Shown here piece after piece: positions 1-8,277 of a stretch of 22,495 nucleotides of DNA. Both the position numbers and the translations under genes were made by a program. Positions within the stretch are counted from its first letter, which is position 1. Every line of letters begins with the position of its first letter. The stretch comes from CAZOJJ01 sp964580105 (GTDB lineage: Bacteria; Bacteroidota; Rhodothermia; Rhodothermales; Rubricoccaceae). The notes below the pieces were generated by a model. That model saw nothing but the letters and a program-made list of their open reading frames with translations. It was not told the origin of the DNA and did not search any database. Where the stretch lies: the NCBI GenBank assembly GCA_964580105.1, contig CAZOJJ010000047.1:1-22495 (forward strand), read 5' to 3'.

Positions 1-1271
1 CCGGACGCCGCCCGCCGCACCGAGTCCGTCTGCATGCGCACCGACTGCACGCGCACCGAAGCGGTCGAGGCCGCGTCGCGCGTGGGAACGTCGCGGAACT
101 CCACCTCGGTGCCCACCTCGACGCGGTCGGCGAGGAAGAGGACGTCCCAGTTGGTCAGCCGCACGCAGCCGGCCGAGGAGGCGTAGCCGATGGTCTCCGG
201 CGCGCTCGTGCCGTGGATGCCGTAGTGCGGCTCGGAGAGCGCCATCCACACGAGGCCGACGGCGTTGTTCGGACCGGGTGGGATGCGGGCGTCCTCCTCG
301 TCGTCCGGCACGTCGGCCAGGAGGGCGGGCTGGTAGTGCCACCACGGGTCGCGCGTGATGGACGTGATGCGGTAGTCGCCGCGCGGAGAGGGGTCGTAGC
401 TCGACCCGACGGTCACCGGGACGTGGTAGAGAATGCGTCCATCGCGGCCGAGGCCGTGGAGGTATTCGCCCCCGGCCGAGACCACGAGGCGCTCCACCGG
501 CCCCCGTTCTGCGCGCACCCCGCGCACGTTGGGAACGCGGACGGGGTCGTCCACCGTCAGCCGGTCGAGGTTGATGCCGGGGTTGAGGCGGCGGAGCAGT
601 TCGGGCGTGGTGTGGAACATCTCGGCGAGCTTCTCCGAGAGCGACTCGTAACCGAGCGTGTCCATTGCGGCCTTGGCGTAGATGTCGCGCGGGAGGCGCT
701 GGAAGGGGCCGGCCACGTCGGCCTCGGTGACGCGGTAGGTGAGCACGAGCGTGTCGGGCCGGGCGGCCTCGCGGCGGAGCCGCCGGTAGGTGAGTGAGTC
801 GATGACGCCGGTAGGGCGGAGGCCGAACGCCTCCTGGAACCAGTACACGGCCTTCTCGGCGTTGTCGCCCCAGCGGCCGTCGATGACGCCGGGGGAGAAG
901 CCGGCACGGTCGAGGAGGATCTGGGCGTGGAGCACACTCGGCCCGGCCACGTCGCCGCCGAGGGGGAGGTGGATGCGGGCGGTGTCGACCTCCGTCTCGT
1001 TGATGTCCTCCAGCCGCTCGGGGTTCGAGGCGGCGGCGGAGTCGGCCAGGACGGTGTCAACCCGGGCGATGCCGAGGTAGCGGCGGCGGTAGCGGCCGGC
1101 GTCCAGGTCGGCCTCGGTGAACTGCTCGTAGCGACCCGGAACCGTGACGCCCAGGGTGTCGCCGTCGGCCGTCTCGTCCGTCCGAGGTTCGATGCGGCAG
1201 GCCGCGACTACCAGGACGAGGAGGGCGAGGGGGGCCACGCAGCGGAGCGCGGCGCGCAGCAGGACAGGCAT
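1..1271 (-). CDS. L,D-transpeptidase (YkuD) lipoprotein with peptidoglycan-binding domain, C-terminus cut by window edge
   Basis: The open frame runs from ATG at 1271 to the left edge without a stop (about 423 codons visible). The N-terminus has a short basic and hydrophobic stretch ending in a lipobox (VVAAC, Cys about residue 25), so the product is probably a lipoprotein facing the periplasm. A peptidoglycan-binding type 1 domain follows around residues 120-170 (HAQILLDRAGFSPGVIDGRW, then FQEAFGL). The C-terminal part carries the YkuD signature: an HGT motif, then SSAGCVRL with the catalytic Cys near residue 369. This family makes 3-3 cross-links in peptidoglycan or attaches proteins to it. 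The stretch LAEMFHTTPELLRRLNPGIN between the two domains resembles a LysM-like segment. About 300-490 bp separate it from the next gene upstream, so it probably has its own promoter. Confidence 0.9.
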   Translation of the reverse strand, partial: MPVLLRAALRCVAPLALLVLVVAACRIEPRTDETADGDTLGVTVPGRYEQFTEADLDAGRYRRRYLGIARVDTVLADSAAASNPERLEDINETEVDTARIHLPLGGDVAGPSVLHAQILLDRAGFSPGVIDGRWGDNAEKAVYWFQEAFGLRPTGVIDSLTYRRLRREAARPDTLVLTYRVTEADVAGPFQRLPRDIYAKAAMDTLGYESLSEKLAEMFHTTPELLRRLNPGINLDRLTVDDPVRVPNVRGVRAERGPVERLVVSAGGEYLHGLGRDGRILYHVPVTVGSSYDPSPRGDYRITSITRDPWWHYQPALLADVPDDEEDARIPPGPNNAVGLVWMALSEPHYGIHGTSAPETIGYASSAGCVRLTNWDVLFLADRVEVGTEVEFRDVPTRDAASTASVRVQSVRMQTDSVRRAAS

Positions 1272-1574
1272 GGGGAGACGAGGCTCGGGGAGAGGCGGGG
1301 CCTTACACGCGCGCTCCGGCTCCAGGTGCCACGCCGGCCTCGGTGGGCCCGAGCACCGAGGCGGACCGAATGCCGACGTGCGGCGAACCCGGCGTCCGGA
1401 GAGTGCAACGATGCACACCCCGCATCTACGGCGGCAGACAGCCGCCCGCCGTCGGCGAGGAAGCCCGGGGCGGCGAGGAAGCCCGGGGCGGCGCCGAGGC
1501 CGCTGGCCTCGCCCGTGCTGTCGACGCGCGCCCGGCTCCCCGGCCCGAGGAAGAGACCTCCGCCCGGAACTGCG
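1272..1574. other. intergenic region upstream of the L,D-transpeptidase gene
   Basis: No convincing gene is seen here; the open frames on both strands lack a recognisable domain and look like high-GC noise. The stretch holds an 18-bp tandem repeat (1453-1488). On the minus strand it holds GTGTAAGG at 1301-1308, 30 bp before the transpeptidase ATG. Similar GTA[AG]GG words occur upstream of other minus-strand genes in the window. Confidence 0.5.
1453..1488. repeat. 18-bp direct tandem repeat, two copies
   Basis: The unit CGGCGAGGAAGCCCGGGG occurs at 1453-1470 and exactly again at 1471-1488, followed by a partial third copy (CGGCG). It lies in noncoding DNA upstream of the L,D-transpeptidase gene and looks like a slippage or local duplication product. 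Confidence 0.85.
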
Positions 1575-1775
1575 TCACCCAGTCCTCCCGGCCCAGTCCT
1601 CCTGGGGCGTGCGCTGAATGACGGTGGCGCGGCAGGCGACGTGCTCGGCCTCGGCGAGGCGCCGCTCCAGGTCGCGGAGGGCGTCGGCGGGCGAGCCCGC
1701 CCCGGGTGCATTCGGGGCGGGCCCGGCGCAGGCCGCGACGAACCGACTCGGGCGAGCGAGCGCGTTAGTCCGCAT
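1575..1775 (-). CDS. possible small hypothetical protein overlapping the dipeptidase stop codon
   Basis: This 66-residue open frame starts at ATG 1775 and overlaps the end of the M20 dipeptidase gene by 11 bp, which would suit translational coupling. Codons in its second half almost always end in G or C (DALRDLERRLAEAEHVACRA), as in neighbouring real genes. The N-terminus has a weak hydrophobic stretch ending FVAAC, a poor lipobox candidate. No family is recognised. In DNA this GC-rich a 66-codon frame can arise by chance, so this is a tentative call. Confidence 0.3.
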   Translation of the reverse strand: MRTNALARPSRFVAACAGPAPNAPGAGSPADALRDLERRLAEAEHVACRATVIQRTPQEDWAGRTG

Positions 1776-3150
1776 GGCCGGTGCCCATCCGGCCGTAGGC
1801 GTCGAAGAAGCGGATGCTCGCCTCGATGCCCTGGTGGAACCGGTCGAGCCCGAACTTCTCGTTGGGCGAGTGGATGGCGTCGGAGTCGAGGCCGAAGCCC
1901 ATGAGCACGGTGTCGAGGCCGAGGATCCGCTTGAAGTCGGCCACGACGGGGATGGAGCCGCCCTCGCGCGTGAAGTGGGGCGTTTGGCCGAAGACGCCTT
2001 CGAGGGCCTCGGCCGCCGCCCGCATGGCCGGGGCCGTGGTGTCCACGACGGCGCCGTGGCCGCCGTGGAGGTCGCGGAACTCCAGCGTCATCGTGTCCGG
2101 CGTGTGGGCCTCGAAGTGGCGGCGGAGCTTGGCGGTGATCTCGTCGGGCGTCTGGTCCGGGACGAGGCGGCAGGAAATCTTGGCGTGCGCCTTCGACGGC
2201 AGGACGGTCTTGGCGCCCTTGCCGGTGTAGCCGCCCCAGATGCCGTTGACGTCGAGGGTGGGGCGGCCGGTGGTGCCTTCGAGGACGGTGTAGCCCTTCT
2301 CGGACTTGGTCGCCTTGACGCCGGCTTCCTCCATCCAGCGGTCGAGGTCGAAGGGGAGGGCGCGGTAGGCCTCGCGCTCGGCCTCGGTGAGGTCGCGGAC
2401 GTTGTCGTAGAAGCCCTCGACGGTGACGCGGTGGTCGGCGTCGTGGAGGCCGGCGATCAGGCGGCAGAGCGCATTGACCGGGTTCTCGACGCCGCCGCCG
2501 TAGACGCCCGAGTGGAGGTCGCGCGCGGGGCCGGTGAGGGTGACCTCGACGTAGGCGAGGCCGCGCAGGCCGTAGGTGATGCTCGGCACGCCCGGCGCGA
2601 AGAGCGCGGTGTCCGAGACGAGCACGACGTCGGCAGCGAGGCGGTCTTTGTGCTGCTCGATGAACGGAGCGAGGTGGGTGCTCCCGCTCTCCTCCTCGCC
2701 CTCGATCATCAGCTTGAGGTTGACCGGGAGGTCGGCGCCGCTCTGGAGGTAGGCTTCGGCGGCCTTGACGTGCATGAACGCCTGGCCCTTGTCGTCGGCC
2801 GAGCCGCGGGCGACGAGGTGGCCGTCCTTCTCGACGGGCTCGAAGGGCGGGCTCTCCCAGAGGTCGAGCGGGTCCGGCGGCTGGACGTCGTAGTGGCCGT
2901 AGACGAGGACGGTGGGCCGGTCGTCGCCGACGTGGTGCTCGGCGTAGACGATGGGGTGGCCGCCCGTCTCCATGACCTCGACGGTCTGGACGCCGATGCG
3001 GCGGAGGTCGTCGGCGAGCCAGTCGGCGGCGCGGCGGGTGTCGGCGGCGTAGTCCGGGTCGGTGGAGATGGAGGGGATGCGGAGCCAGTCTTTGAGCTGG
3101 CCGACGAAGTCGTCGGCGTGCTGGCGGGCGTAGTCGAGGGCCTGGTTCAT
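1765..3150 (-). CDS. M20 family metallo-dipeptidase (CNDP/carboxypeptidase-like)
   Basis: The product is a cytosolic zinc peptidase of the M20/M25/M40 family, 461 residues from ATG 3150, which hydrolyses dipeptides or C-terminal residues. Visible motifs are GHYDVQP (His86 and Asp88, first metal site and catalytic Asp), ARGSADDKGQ (bridging Asp near 119), EGEEESGS (catalytic base and metal Glu near 152-153), VSDT (metal Asp) and a C-terminal IHSPNEKF carrying the last metal His. HSGVYGG marks the dimerisation domain junction. The frame is open 29 codons further upstream to 3237, but that part overlaps the methyltransferase gene and is not peptidase-like, so MNQALDYARQ was taken as the start. 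No Shine-Dalgarno precedes it. It lies 25 bp after the methyltransferase stop, probably in one transcript. Confidence 0.93.
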   Translation of the reverse strand: MNQALDYARQHADDFVGQLKDWLRIPSISTDPDYAADTRRAADWLADDLRRIGVQTVEVMETGGHPIVYAEHHVGDDRPTVLVYGHYDVQPPDPLDLWESPPFEPVEKDGHLVARGSADDKGQAFMHVKAAEAYLQSGADLPVNLKLMIEGEEESGSTHLAPFIEQHKDRLAADVVLVSDTALFAPGVPSITYGLRGLAYVEVTLTGPARDLHSGVYGGGVENPVNALCRLIAGLHDADHRVTVEGFYDNVRDLTEAEREAYRALPFDLDRWMEEAGVKATKSEKGYTVLEGTTGRPTLDVNGIWGGYTGKGAKTVLPSKAHAKISCRLVPDQTPDEITAKLRRHFEAHTPDTMTLEFRDLHGGHGAVVDTTAPAMRAAAEALEGVFGQTPHFTREGGSIPVVADFKRILGLDTVLMGFGLDSDAIHSPNEKFGLDRFHQGIEASIRFFDAYGRMGTGHAD

Positions 3151-3175
3151 GAGCGGAGGGGTGGTCGGGGAAAGG

Positions 3176-3928
3176 TCAGTCCGTGGGCTTCTGGGCGTGC
3201 AAAATAAGCCGGGGGCTCTCCGGACCGTAGGGCGCACCGTCGTAGTCGCCGTAGGTGCCTAGGAGGACGAGGCCGGCCTCGGCGTAGAGCCGGGCGAGGT
3301 CGTCGCAGGTGAGGAGGCGCACGGACTCGACGTAGGCGTGCGGCTCGCGGTCGTCCTCCGGCGTGAGCGTGATCCGCTTGTTGACGCGGCCGCCCTCGAT
3401 CCAGCGCTCCTGGCGGACGCGCACGCCGTCCACCACGCGCTCGTCGGGCGGAGGGAGATGGGCGCGGACGTACGGCGCGTTGAGGAAATCCTGGACGAGC
3501 CAGCCGCCCGGCTTGAGCGCGGCGGCCATCGCCCGGACGGCGCGGCCGTGGTCGGCCTCGTCCTCGAAGAAGCCGAACGAGGTGAACAGGTTGACGACGC
3601 CCTCGAAGCGCTCCTGGAAGTGGGGCAGGCGCATGTCGCCCTGGACGAAGACGACCTGCGCGGGCGAGAGCCCTTCGCGCGCCGCGCGCCGCTGCGCCGT
3701 GGCGACGGCGTTCTCGGAAAGGTCGAGGCCGGTCACGCGGTAGCCGCGCCGGGCGAGGACGCGGGCGTGGCGCCCCCGCCCCGTCCCCACGTCCAGCACG
3801 TCGGCGCCGGGCGCGGGGCGGGCGACACGCTCGATGAGGTCGGCGAGGCGCTCGGCCTCGTCGAGGTCGTGCTGCTCGTAGACGAGCTCGTAGGCGTCGG
3901 AGTCGAACCAGTCCTCGTACCAGGGCAT
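3176..3928 (-). CDS. class I SAM-dependent methyltransferase
   Basis: The protein has 250 residues and a class I methyltransferase fold. Motif I is VLDVGTGRGRHARVLARRG (residues about 44-62), followed by the acidic strand GLDLSENAV that binds the ribose, and GDMRLPHF as the next motif. The substrate cannot be read from the sequence. The start at MPWYEDWFDS (ATG 3928) matches how this group of uncharacterised bacterial methyltransferases usually begins. A GTG at 3994 would add 22 residues and overlap the upstream DUF202 stop as GTGA, so a longer coupled form is possible. Genes on both sides point the same way, so it is likely cotranscribed with DUF202 and ispH. Confidence 0.88.
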   Translation of the reverse strand: MPWYEDWFDSDAYELVYEQHDLDEAERLADLIERVARPAPGADVLDVGTGRGRHARVLARRGYRVTGLDLSENAVATAQRRAAREGLSPAQVVFVQGDMRLPHFQERFEGVVNLFTSFGFFEDEADHGRAVRAMAAALKPGGWLVQDFLNAPYVRAHLPPPDERVVDGVRVRQERWIEGGRVNKRITLTPEDDREPHAYVESVRLLTCDDLARLYAEAGLVLLGTYGDYDGAPYGPESPRLILHAQKPTD

Positions 3929-3990
3929 GGGCAGGGAGTGGAGGGCCGATGGGGTGCCGGCGGGAAGGTAGCCGTCGTCCCTCCCCTCCT

Positions 3991-4305
3991 TCACTCCTCC
4001 GGCCCTTCCCGCCTGGGCCTGGCGGCGTAGTCCGCCACGCGGCGGCGGACGGCGAGGTAGCGGGCGACGCCGAAGGCGAGGATCAGAAGCGAGAAGGGGA
4101 GCAGCAGCCAGCCCGTCAGCCGCGCGGCGGGGGCGTCGAAGAAGTGGAGGAGGGTGACGGCCCCGGCGGCCATCGCCAGCGTGGTGCGCAGATAGGCGAG
4201 GATCGTGCGCTCGTTGGCCAGCCGCGTCCGCTCGACGGCGAGGTAGTCGCGCAGGATGAGGCGGCGGAGGGCGTGCGTGCTGAAGGCGTCGCGGCGGCGC
4301 GGCAT
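3991..4305 (-). CDS. DUF202 family small membrane protein
   Basis: The protein has 104 residues. The conserved DUF202 segment DYLAVERTRLANERTILAYL is followed by RTTLAMAAGAVTLLHFF (first membrane helix) and LTGWLLLPFSLLILAFGVARYLAV (second helix), ending in a basic tail. DUF202 proteins are inner-membrane proteins of unknown function, found in bacteria and fungi. The gene starts 4 bp after the ispH stop, so the two are probably cotranscribed and perhaps translationally coupled. The family match is clear; the role is not known. Confidence 0.88.
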   Translation of the reverse strand: MPRRRDAFSTHALRRLILRDYLAVERTRLANERTILAYLRTTLAMAAGAVTLLHFFDAPAARLTGWLLLPFSLLILAFGVARYLAVRRRVADYAARPRREGPEE

Positions 4306-4309
4306 CGGC

Positions 4310-5563
4310 TCAGGCGGCCTCGGCTTCGAAAGGGGCGAGGGCGTCCTCGACCGAGCGCGCCTCGGGGAACCACGCGAGCACCCGGCGGATGACCTCGTCG
4401 AGGAGGGCGTCCGGGCAGGAAGCCCCGGCGGTGAGGAGCACGTCGAGCGGGCGGCCGAGGCCGGCCGGCAGCCAGCCTCGGGTGACGACCTCCTCCTTGG
4501 TGTGCCAGATGAAGTGGCGGATCGCGTCCGGGTCCGTGAGGCAGTCGGCCCCGGCGACGAAGTACGTCGGCATGGCCGCCTCGCAGAGGTCCACGAGGTG
4601 GCTCGTGTTCGAGGAGTTGTAGCCGCCGACGACGAGGGCGAGGTCGGCGCCGTCGGCGATGAGGGCGAGTGTGGCGTCCTGGTTCTCCTTCGTGGCGTAG
4701 CAGAGGGTGTCCGAGGTGTCGGCGAAGTGGGCCTCCAGCGGGTCGTCGGGGAAGCGGGCGCGCATCGCGTCGCGGAGGCGGGCGGCGATGGCGGCCGTCT
4801 CGGTGGCCAGCATGGTCGTCTGGTTGACGACGCCGATGCGGCGGAGGTCGCGCGCCGGGTCGAAGCCGTCGGAGTAGCGGTCGGCGAAGCGCGCGTAGAA
4901 GAAGGCGGCGTCGCGCTCGCCGAGGATCACGCGCACGAGGTCCTCCGTCTCGGCCATGTCGCGCACCACGACGACGGGGGCGGCGGCCTGGGCGTGGCTG
5001 AACGTGGCGCGCGTCTCCTCGTGGTAGCGCTTGCCGTGGACGACGACGGTGTAGGCCTGCTTCCCGATCTGGGCACTCTTCTTCCACACCTTCTCGACGA
5101 ACGGGCACGTCGTGTTGTAGCGCTCCGGCTCGATGCCGCGCCGCTCCAGCTCGGCCATGATCTCGCGCGTGGTGCCGAAGGCCGGGACGATGACCACGTC
5201 GTCCTCGCGGAGTGCGTCGAAGGGGATGAGCTGCTCGCCCGAGGTGGTGCGGAGGAACCGGATGCCGCGCTTTTCCAGGTCCGCGTTGACGTGGGGGTTG
5301 TGGATCATCTCCGAGAGGAGGAAGATCCGGCCCGCGGCGGCCTTGTCCGGGTGCTCGTCGAGGGCGCGGTAGGCCACCTCGATGGCGTGCTCGACGCCGT
5401 AGCAGAACCCGAAGTGGCGGCCGAGCTTGAAGCGGACGGGCCCGAAGTCGAGCACCGACGGGGCGAGGTCGCGCTTGCGCGGGTCCGTCACGCGGCGGGC
5501 CTCCTTGACCGTAGCGATGATGGGGCTGCGGTAGAACGTGGGGACGTCGAACTGCCGGGCCAT
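4310..5563 (-). CDS. ispH: 4-hydroxy-3-methylbut-2-enyl diphosphate reductase
   Basis: IspH (LytB) performs the last step of the MEP isoprenoid pathway, reducing HMBPP to IPP and DMAPP with a 4Fe-4S cluster. The three cluster cysteines are visible: FGFCYGVEHA (Cys54), NTTCPFVEKV (Cys153) and DTLCYATKEN (Cys288). The substrate-binding His/Glu region is VVHGKRYHEETRATFSH. An IIHNP-like element (MIHNPHVN) and the C-terminal TAGASCPD are also typical. At 417 residues, with about 40 residues before the first motif and HEETRATFS in place of the E. coli HPEVEGT type, it belongs to the long plant/cyanobacteria-like subtype, not the roughly 315-residue proteobacterial type. It starts at ATG 5563, 161 bp after the ccoG stop, and probably has its own promoter in that gap. 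Confidence 0.96.
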   Translation of the reverse strand: MARQFDVPTFYRSPIIATVKEARRVTDPRKRDLAPSVLDFGPVRFKLGRHFGFCYGVEHAIEVAYRALDEHPDKAAAGRIFLLSEMIHNPHVNADLEKRGIRFLRTTSGEQLIPFDALREDDVVIVPAFGTTREIMAELERRGIEPERYNTTCPFVEKVWKKSAQIGKQAYTVVVHGKRYHEETRATFSHAQAAAPVVVVRDMAETEDLVRVILGERDAAFFYARFADRYSDGFDPARDLRRIGVVNQTTMLATETAAIAARLRDAMRARFPDDPLEAHFADTSDTLCYATKENQDATLALIADGADLALVVGGYNSSNTSHLVDLCEAAMPTYFVAGADCLTDPDAIRHFIWHTKEEVVTRGWLPAGLGRPLDVLLTAGASCPDALLDEVIRRVLAWFPEARSVEDALAPFEAEAA

Positions 5564-5724
5564 GCGAAGGAGAAGCTCGTGAAGGCGTGGCGCATGCTAC
5601 GCCCCCGCCCCGGTGCTGTGCCCGCCGCGGCGGGGGGTTCGGCGAGAATTAGAGGGGCGGCCGGGTTGCGGCGCGCTACAAAGCGAGGGCGCGGAGGCCT
5701 TCCTCCCTGCGCTCCCTCCATCCT

Positions 5725-7146
5725 TCAATCTCCCGGGCTCGGCCCGAGCAGCGGGAACGCGACCGTCTCCACCTGCCCGTCGCTGAAGATGAGGCGGAAG
5801 GTGGCCTCCTGCTGGGTCCGCCCGGCGAACGCCTCGCGCGGCACGACCACCCACGTCTCGACGCGCGTCATTTCCTGCGGCGCCAGCGCGACCGGCTGCG
5901 CACCCACGACGCGCAGCGTCGCCGAGGCGGGCTCGGCGGCCTCGATCTCGAACGTGACCGGGGCGGCCGTCTGGTTGCGCACGCGGAAGCGGAGGCGGTT
6001 GGCGACGGTCCCGTCCGGCAGCTCCATGAACGGCGCGCCCGCGCTCCGGCCCACGTTCACGTCGTAAGCCTGCCGCGTCGTCACGGCGACGGTGAAGACC
6101 GACACGACGGCGAGGAGGAGGAGCGTGTAGATGACCGTGCGAGGGCGCACGACGCGCGTCTTTGCGCCGTCGAGAGCGTGCTCGGAGGTGTAGCGGATGA
6201 GGCCCGGCGCCTGGCCTACCTTCAGCATGATCGCGTCACAGGCGTCGATGCACTGGGTGCAGGCGATGCACTCCATCTGGAGGCCGTCGCGGATGTCGAT
6301 GCCGGTGGGACAGGTGCGCACGCACGCGAAGCAGTCCACGCAGTCGCCGAGGCCGTTGCGCTGCTTCCCCTTGCCGCGCGGCTCGCCCCGGTTGAAGTCG
6401 TAGGACACGATCATCGAGTCCTCGTCCATCAGCACGGACTGGAAGCGGGCGTACGGGCACGCGATGGTGCACATCTGCTCGCGGAAGACGCCGAAGTCGA
6501 ACAGCACGAGCGCGCTGGTGCCGGCCATGAGCACGAAGAAGCCCCAGTGGTCCAGCGGCGAGCCCTGCATCCACCGGAGCAGCGCGTCCCACCCGACGAA
6601 GTACGCCACGAAGACGTGCGCGATGGCGACGGAGAGGACGGCATAGATCGCCCACTTCGCGCTCTTCCTCCAGGCCTTGTCGAACGTCCACGGCCCCGCG
6701 TCGCGGCGCTTGCGGACGTGCTCCTTTCCCTCGATCCACCGCTCGATGGGCCGGTAGACGAACTCCATGTAGACCGTCTGCGGGCAGCCCCAACCGCACC
6801 ACACGCGCCCGAGCAGCGCCGTCAGCAGGACGACCGAGAGCAGTACGCCGATGCCGAAGAGTAGCAGCAGGAAGGTGTCCGTCGGGTAGAACGTGAAGCC
6901 GAAGAAGGTGAACTCGCGGTGGACCACGTCGAGCAGCACGGCCGGCTTCCCGCCGATGCGGACCAGCGGCAGCGCCACGAACAGGACGATGAGGCCCCAG
7001 CCGAGCACCCGGCGGCGGCGCTGGAAGCGGCCCTCGCTCGGGGTCGGGTAGAGCCACTTGCGCTTGCCGTCGCGCGTGAGCGTGGTCAGCACCTCCTCGG
7101 GCGATTCGAGGACGGCGACGTCGGAGACGGGGACGAAACCGGACAT
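5725..7146 (-). CDS. ccoG: cytochrome c oxidase accessory protein CcoG (polyferredoxin)
   Basis: CcoG (RdxA/FixG) is a membrane iron-sulfur protein needed for copper handling during assembly of cbb3 oxidases. Several membrane helices are visible (GWGLIVLFVALPLV, DTFLLLLFGIGVLLSVVLLT, WAIYAVLSVAIAHVFVAYFV, a late YTLLLLAVVSVFTVAV). The CGWGCPQTVYMEF box and the EQMCTIACPYARFQ box carry conserved cysteines. Two 4Fe-4S motifs follow: CVDCFACVRTCPTGID and CIACTQCIDAC. A periplasmic Ig-like C-terminal domain (about 110 residues) matches the family. ATG 7146 (MSGFVPVSDV) gives 473 residues; an in-frame ATG at 7167 and TTG at 7176 are alternatives. It sits downstream of ccoP in the same orientation, separated by about 290 bp. 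Confidence 0.95.
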   Translation of the reverse strand: MSGFVPVSDVAVLESPEEVLTTLTRDGKRKWLYPTPSEGRFQRRRRVLGWGLIVLFVALPLVRIGGKPAVLLDVVHREFTFFGFTFYPTDTFLLLLFGIGVLLSVVLLTALLGRVWCGWGCPQTVYMEFVYRPIERWIEGKEHVRKRRDAGPWTFDKAWRKSAKWAIYAVLSVAIAHVFVAYFVGWDALLRWMQGSPLDHWGFFVLMAGTSALVLFDFGVFREQMCTIACPYARFQSVLMDEDSMIVSYDFNRGEPRGKGKQRNGLGDCVDCFACVRTCPTGIDIRDGLQMECIACTQCIDACDAIMLKVGQAPGLIRYTSEHALDGAKTRVVRPRTVIYTLLLLAVVSVFTVAVTTRQAYDVNVGRSAGAPFMELPDGTVANRLRFRVRNQTAAPVTFEIEAAEPASATLRVVGAQPVALAPQEMTRVETWVVVPREAFAGRTQQEATFRLIFSDGQVETVAFPLLGPSPGD

Positions 7147-7381
7147 GGAAGGGGAGAGCAGTTCCATGAGGAGCAAATCCAGTCGGAAGAAACGCGCCCC
7201 TGCGCCCGGCCGCGTCCGGACCGCCGCGCCCCTCGTCGTAGGCTCGCCGCGCCGCGCCGTGTGGGGGCCGTCCCTACACGCCGAGGCGGGGCGGTGACGG
7301 TTCGCTCGGCGCGCCGGGCTCCCACCCCACGGAGGACTCCAGTCCTGGAGGAGCGAGGATGGCAGGAGCGATGGTGGCCTT

Positions 7382-7419
7382 TACAAGCCCTCAGCCCTTC
7401 TACAAGCCCTCAGCCCTTC
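7382..7419. repeat. 19-bp direct tandem repeat downstream of ccoP
   Basis: TACAAGCCCTCAGCCCTTC occurs at 7382-7400 and exactly again at 7401-7419, just after the ccoP stop on the minus strand. The rest of the ccoP-ccoG gap (7147-7432) shows no gene. It contains GTGTAGGGA on the minus strand (7271-7279), about 125 bp before the ccoG start, a possible promoter element. No clear terminator hairpin was found. Confidence 0.85.
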
Positions 7420-7432
7420 AGGCCCTCCCCCT

Positions 7433-8080
7433 TCACTCCATGCGCTCGCCCTGGGGTGCCTTGGCGTTCGGCGGGTCGGTGCCCTGGAGGGAGAGGACGA
7501 AGGCCATCGCCTGCGCCTGCTCCTCCTCGGAGAGCATCCCGCTCCAGGGCGGCATCCCGTTGGCCGGGACGCCCTCGTGGATGACGCGGTAGACGTCCTC
7601 GGGCGCGTTGCCGTGGAGCCAGTAGGCGTCCGTCAGGTTGGGGCCGATGAGGCCCTGGCCCTGGTCGCCGTGGCAGGCGGCGCAGACGGTCTGGTAGACG
7701 GCCGCGCCGGCCTCGGCGTAGGCGGGGTCGGCCGCGTAGGCGGCGAGGGCGGCGGGGTCGGTCTTGAAGGCCGGGCCGGAGGCGGCGTAGACCTCGCGGA
7801 TCGCGGCCAGCTCCGCCTGCGCCTCGGCAAGGTCGTCGCCGTAGTCGTCGATCCAGCCGAAGACGTGGACGCCGAGGAGGTAGATCGGCGAGAAGACGAT
7901 GGTGACGACGAAGATCCAGGTCCACCAGCCGGGCATGGGGTTGTCGTACTCCCGGATGCCGTCGTACGTGTGGCCCTGCATGAGGCGGTCCTCGGTCTCG
8001 CCCACGGCGGGCTCGGGGAGCGTCGGGCCGGCCGGCCGGCGGCGCGGCGCGGCGGAGGGAAGCGGGTCGTGCGGGTTCAT
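7433..8080 (-). CDS. ccoP: cbb3-type cytochrome c oxidase subunit III, mono-haem CcoP
   Basis: This is the membrane-anchored c-type cytochrome subunit that passes electrons toward CcoO/CcoN. The FixP N-terminal segment is clear: HTYDGIREYDNPMPGWWTW, then one membrane helix to about residue 75. A single haem c site follows, CAACH (Cys133, Cys136, His137), with Met176 (NGMPPWSGM) as likely sixth ligand. Classical CcoP is about 300 residues with two CxxCH motifs; this one is 215 residues with one, so a haem domain is absent. The start is ATG 8080, overlapping the ccoQ stop as ATGA, which implies translational coupling. Large overlapping frames extend upstream to 8848 but are shadows of ccoO. Confidence 0.94.
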   Translation of the reverse strand: MNPHDPLPSAAPRRRPAGPTLPEPAVGETEDRLMQGHTYDGIREYDNPMPGWWTWIFVVTIVFSPIYLLGVHVFGWIDDYGDDLAEAQAELAAIREVYAASGPAFKTDPAALAAYAADPAYAEAGAAVYQTVCAACHGDQGQGLIGPNLTDAYWLHGNAPEDVYRVIHEGVPANGMPPWSGMLSEEEQAQAMAFVLSLQGTDPPNAKAPQGERME

Positions 8081-8277
8081 GCGTGGGCTCCGTTGCGGGT
8101 GGCGGCGGGGAAGGCCTCCTCGGCGTCGTCGAGGGGAAGGCGCTTGGCCTCCTCGCGGCGCGGCTTCGAGAGGGTGAGGGCGTAAACCAGCACCAGCAGG
8201 AAGGCGACGACGAAGGCGACGAGGCCGATCTCGGCGAGGGCGCCCGTTTCCAGGGCGCGGACGGCTTCTTTCATCAT
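8077..8277 (-). CDS. ccoQ: CcoQ-like small membrane subunit of cbb3 oxidase
   Basis: This 66-residue protein has one membrane helix (about residues 17-37: LVAFVVAFLLVLVYALTL) followed by a basic KPRREEAKR segment, the layout of CcoQ/FixQ subunits, which stabilise the cbb3 complex. It overlaps the ccoO stop as ATGA at 8274-8277 and overlaps ccoP as ATGA at 8077-8080, so the three genes are tightly coupled. CcoQ sequences are poorly conserved; identification rests mainly on size, topology and position. MMKE offers two adjacent starts (8277 or 8274); the first gives the ATGA overlap. Confidence 0.85.
   Translation of the reverse strand: MMKEAVRALETGALAEIGLVAFVVAFLLVLVYALTLSKPRREEAKRLPLDDAEEAFPAATRNGAHA

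Noticed and set aside
1618..3207. 529-codon plus-strand open frame opposite the M20 dipeptidase
   Set aside because: It is composition-driven antisense of a well-supported peptidase; no motifs.
4256..6067. 603-codon plus-strand open frame opposite ispH and the ccoG end
   Set aside because: It spans two unrelated real genes on the other strand plus their intergenic gap; repetitive Arg/Val/Glu composition and no domain.
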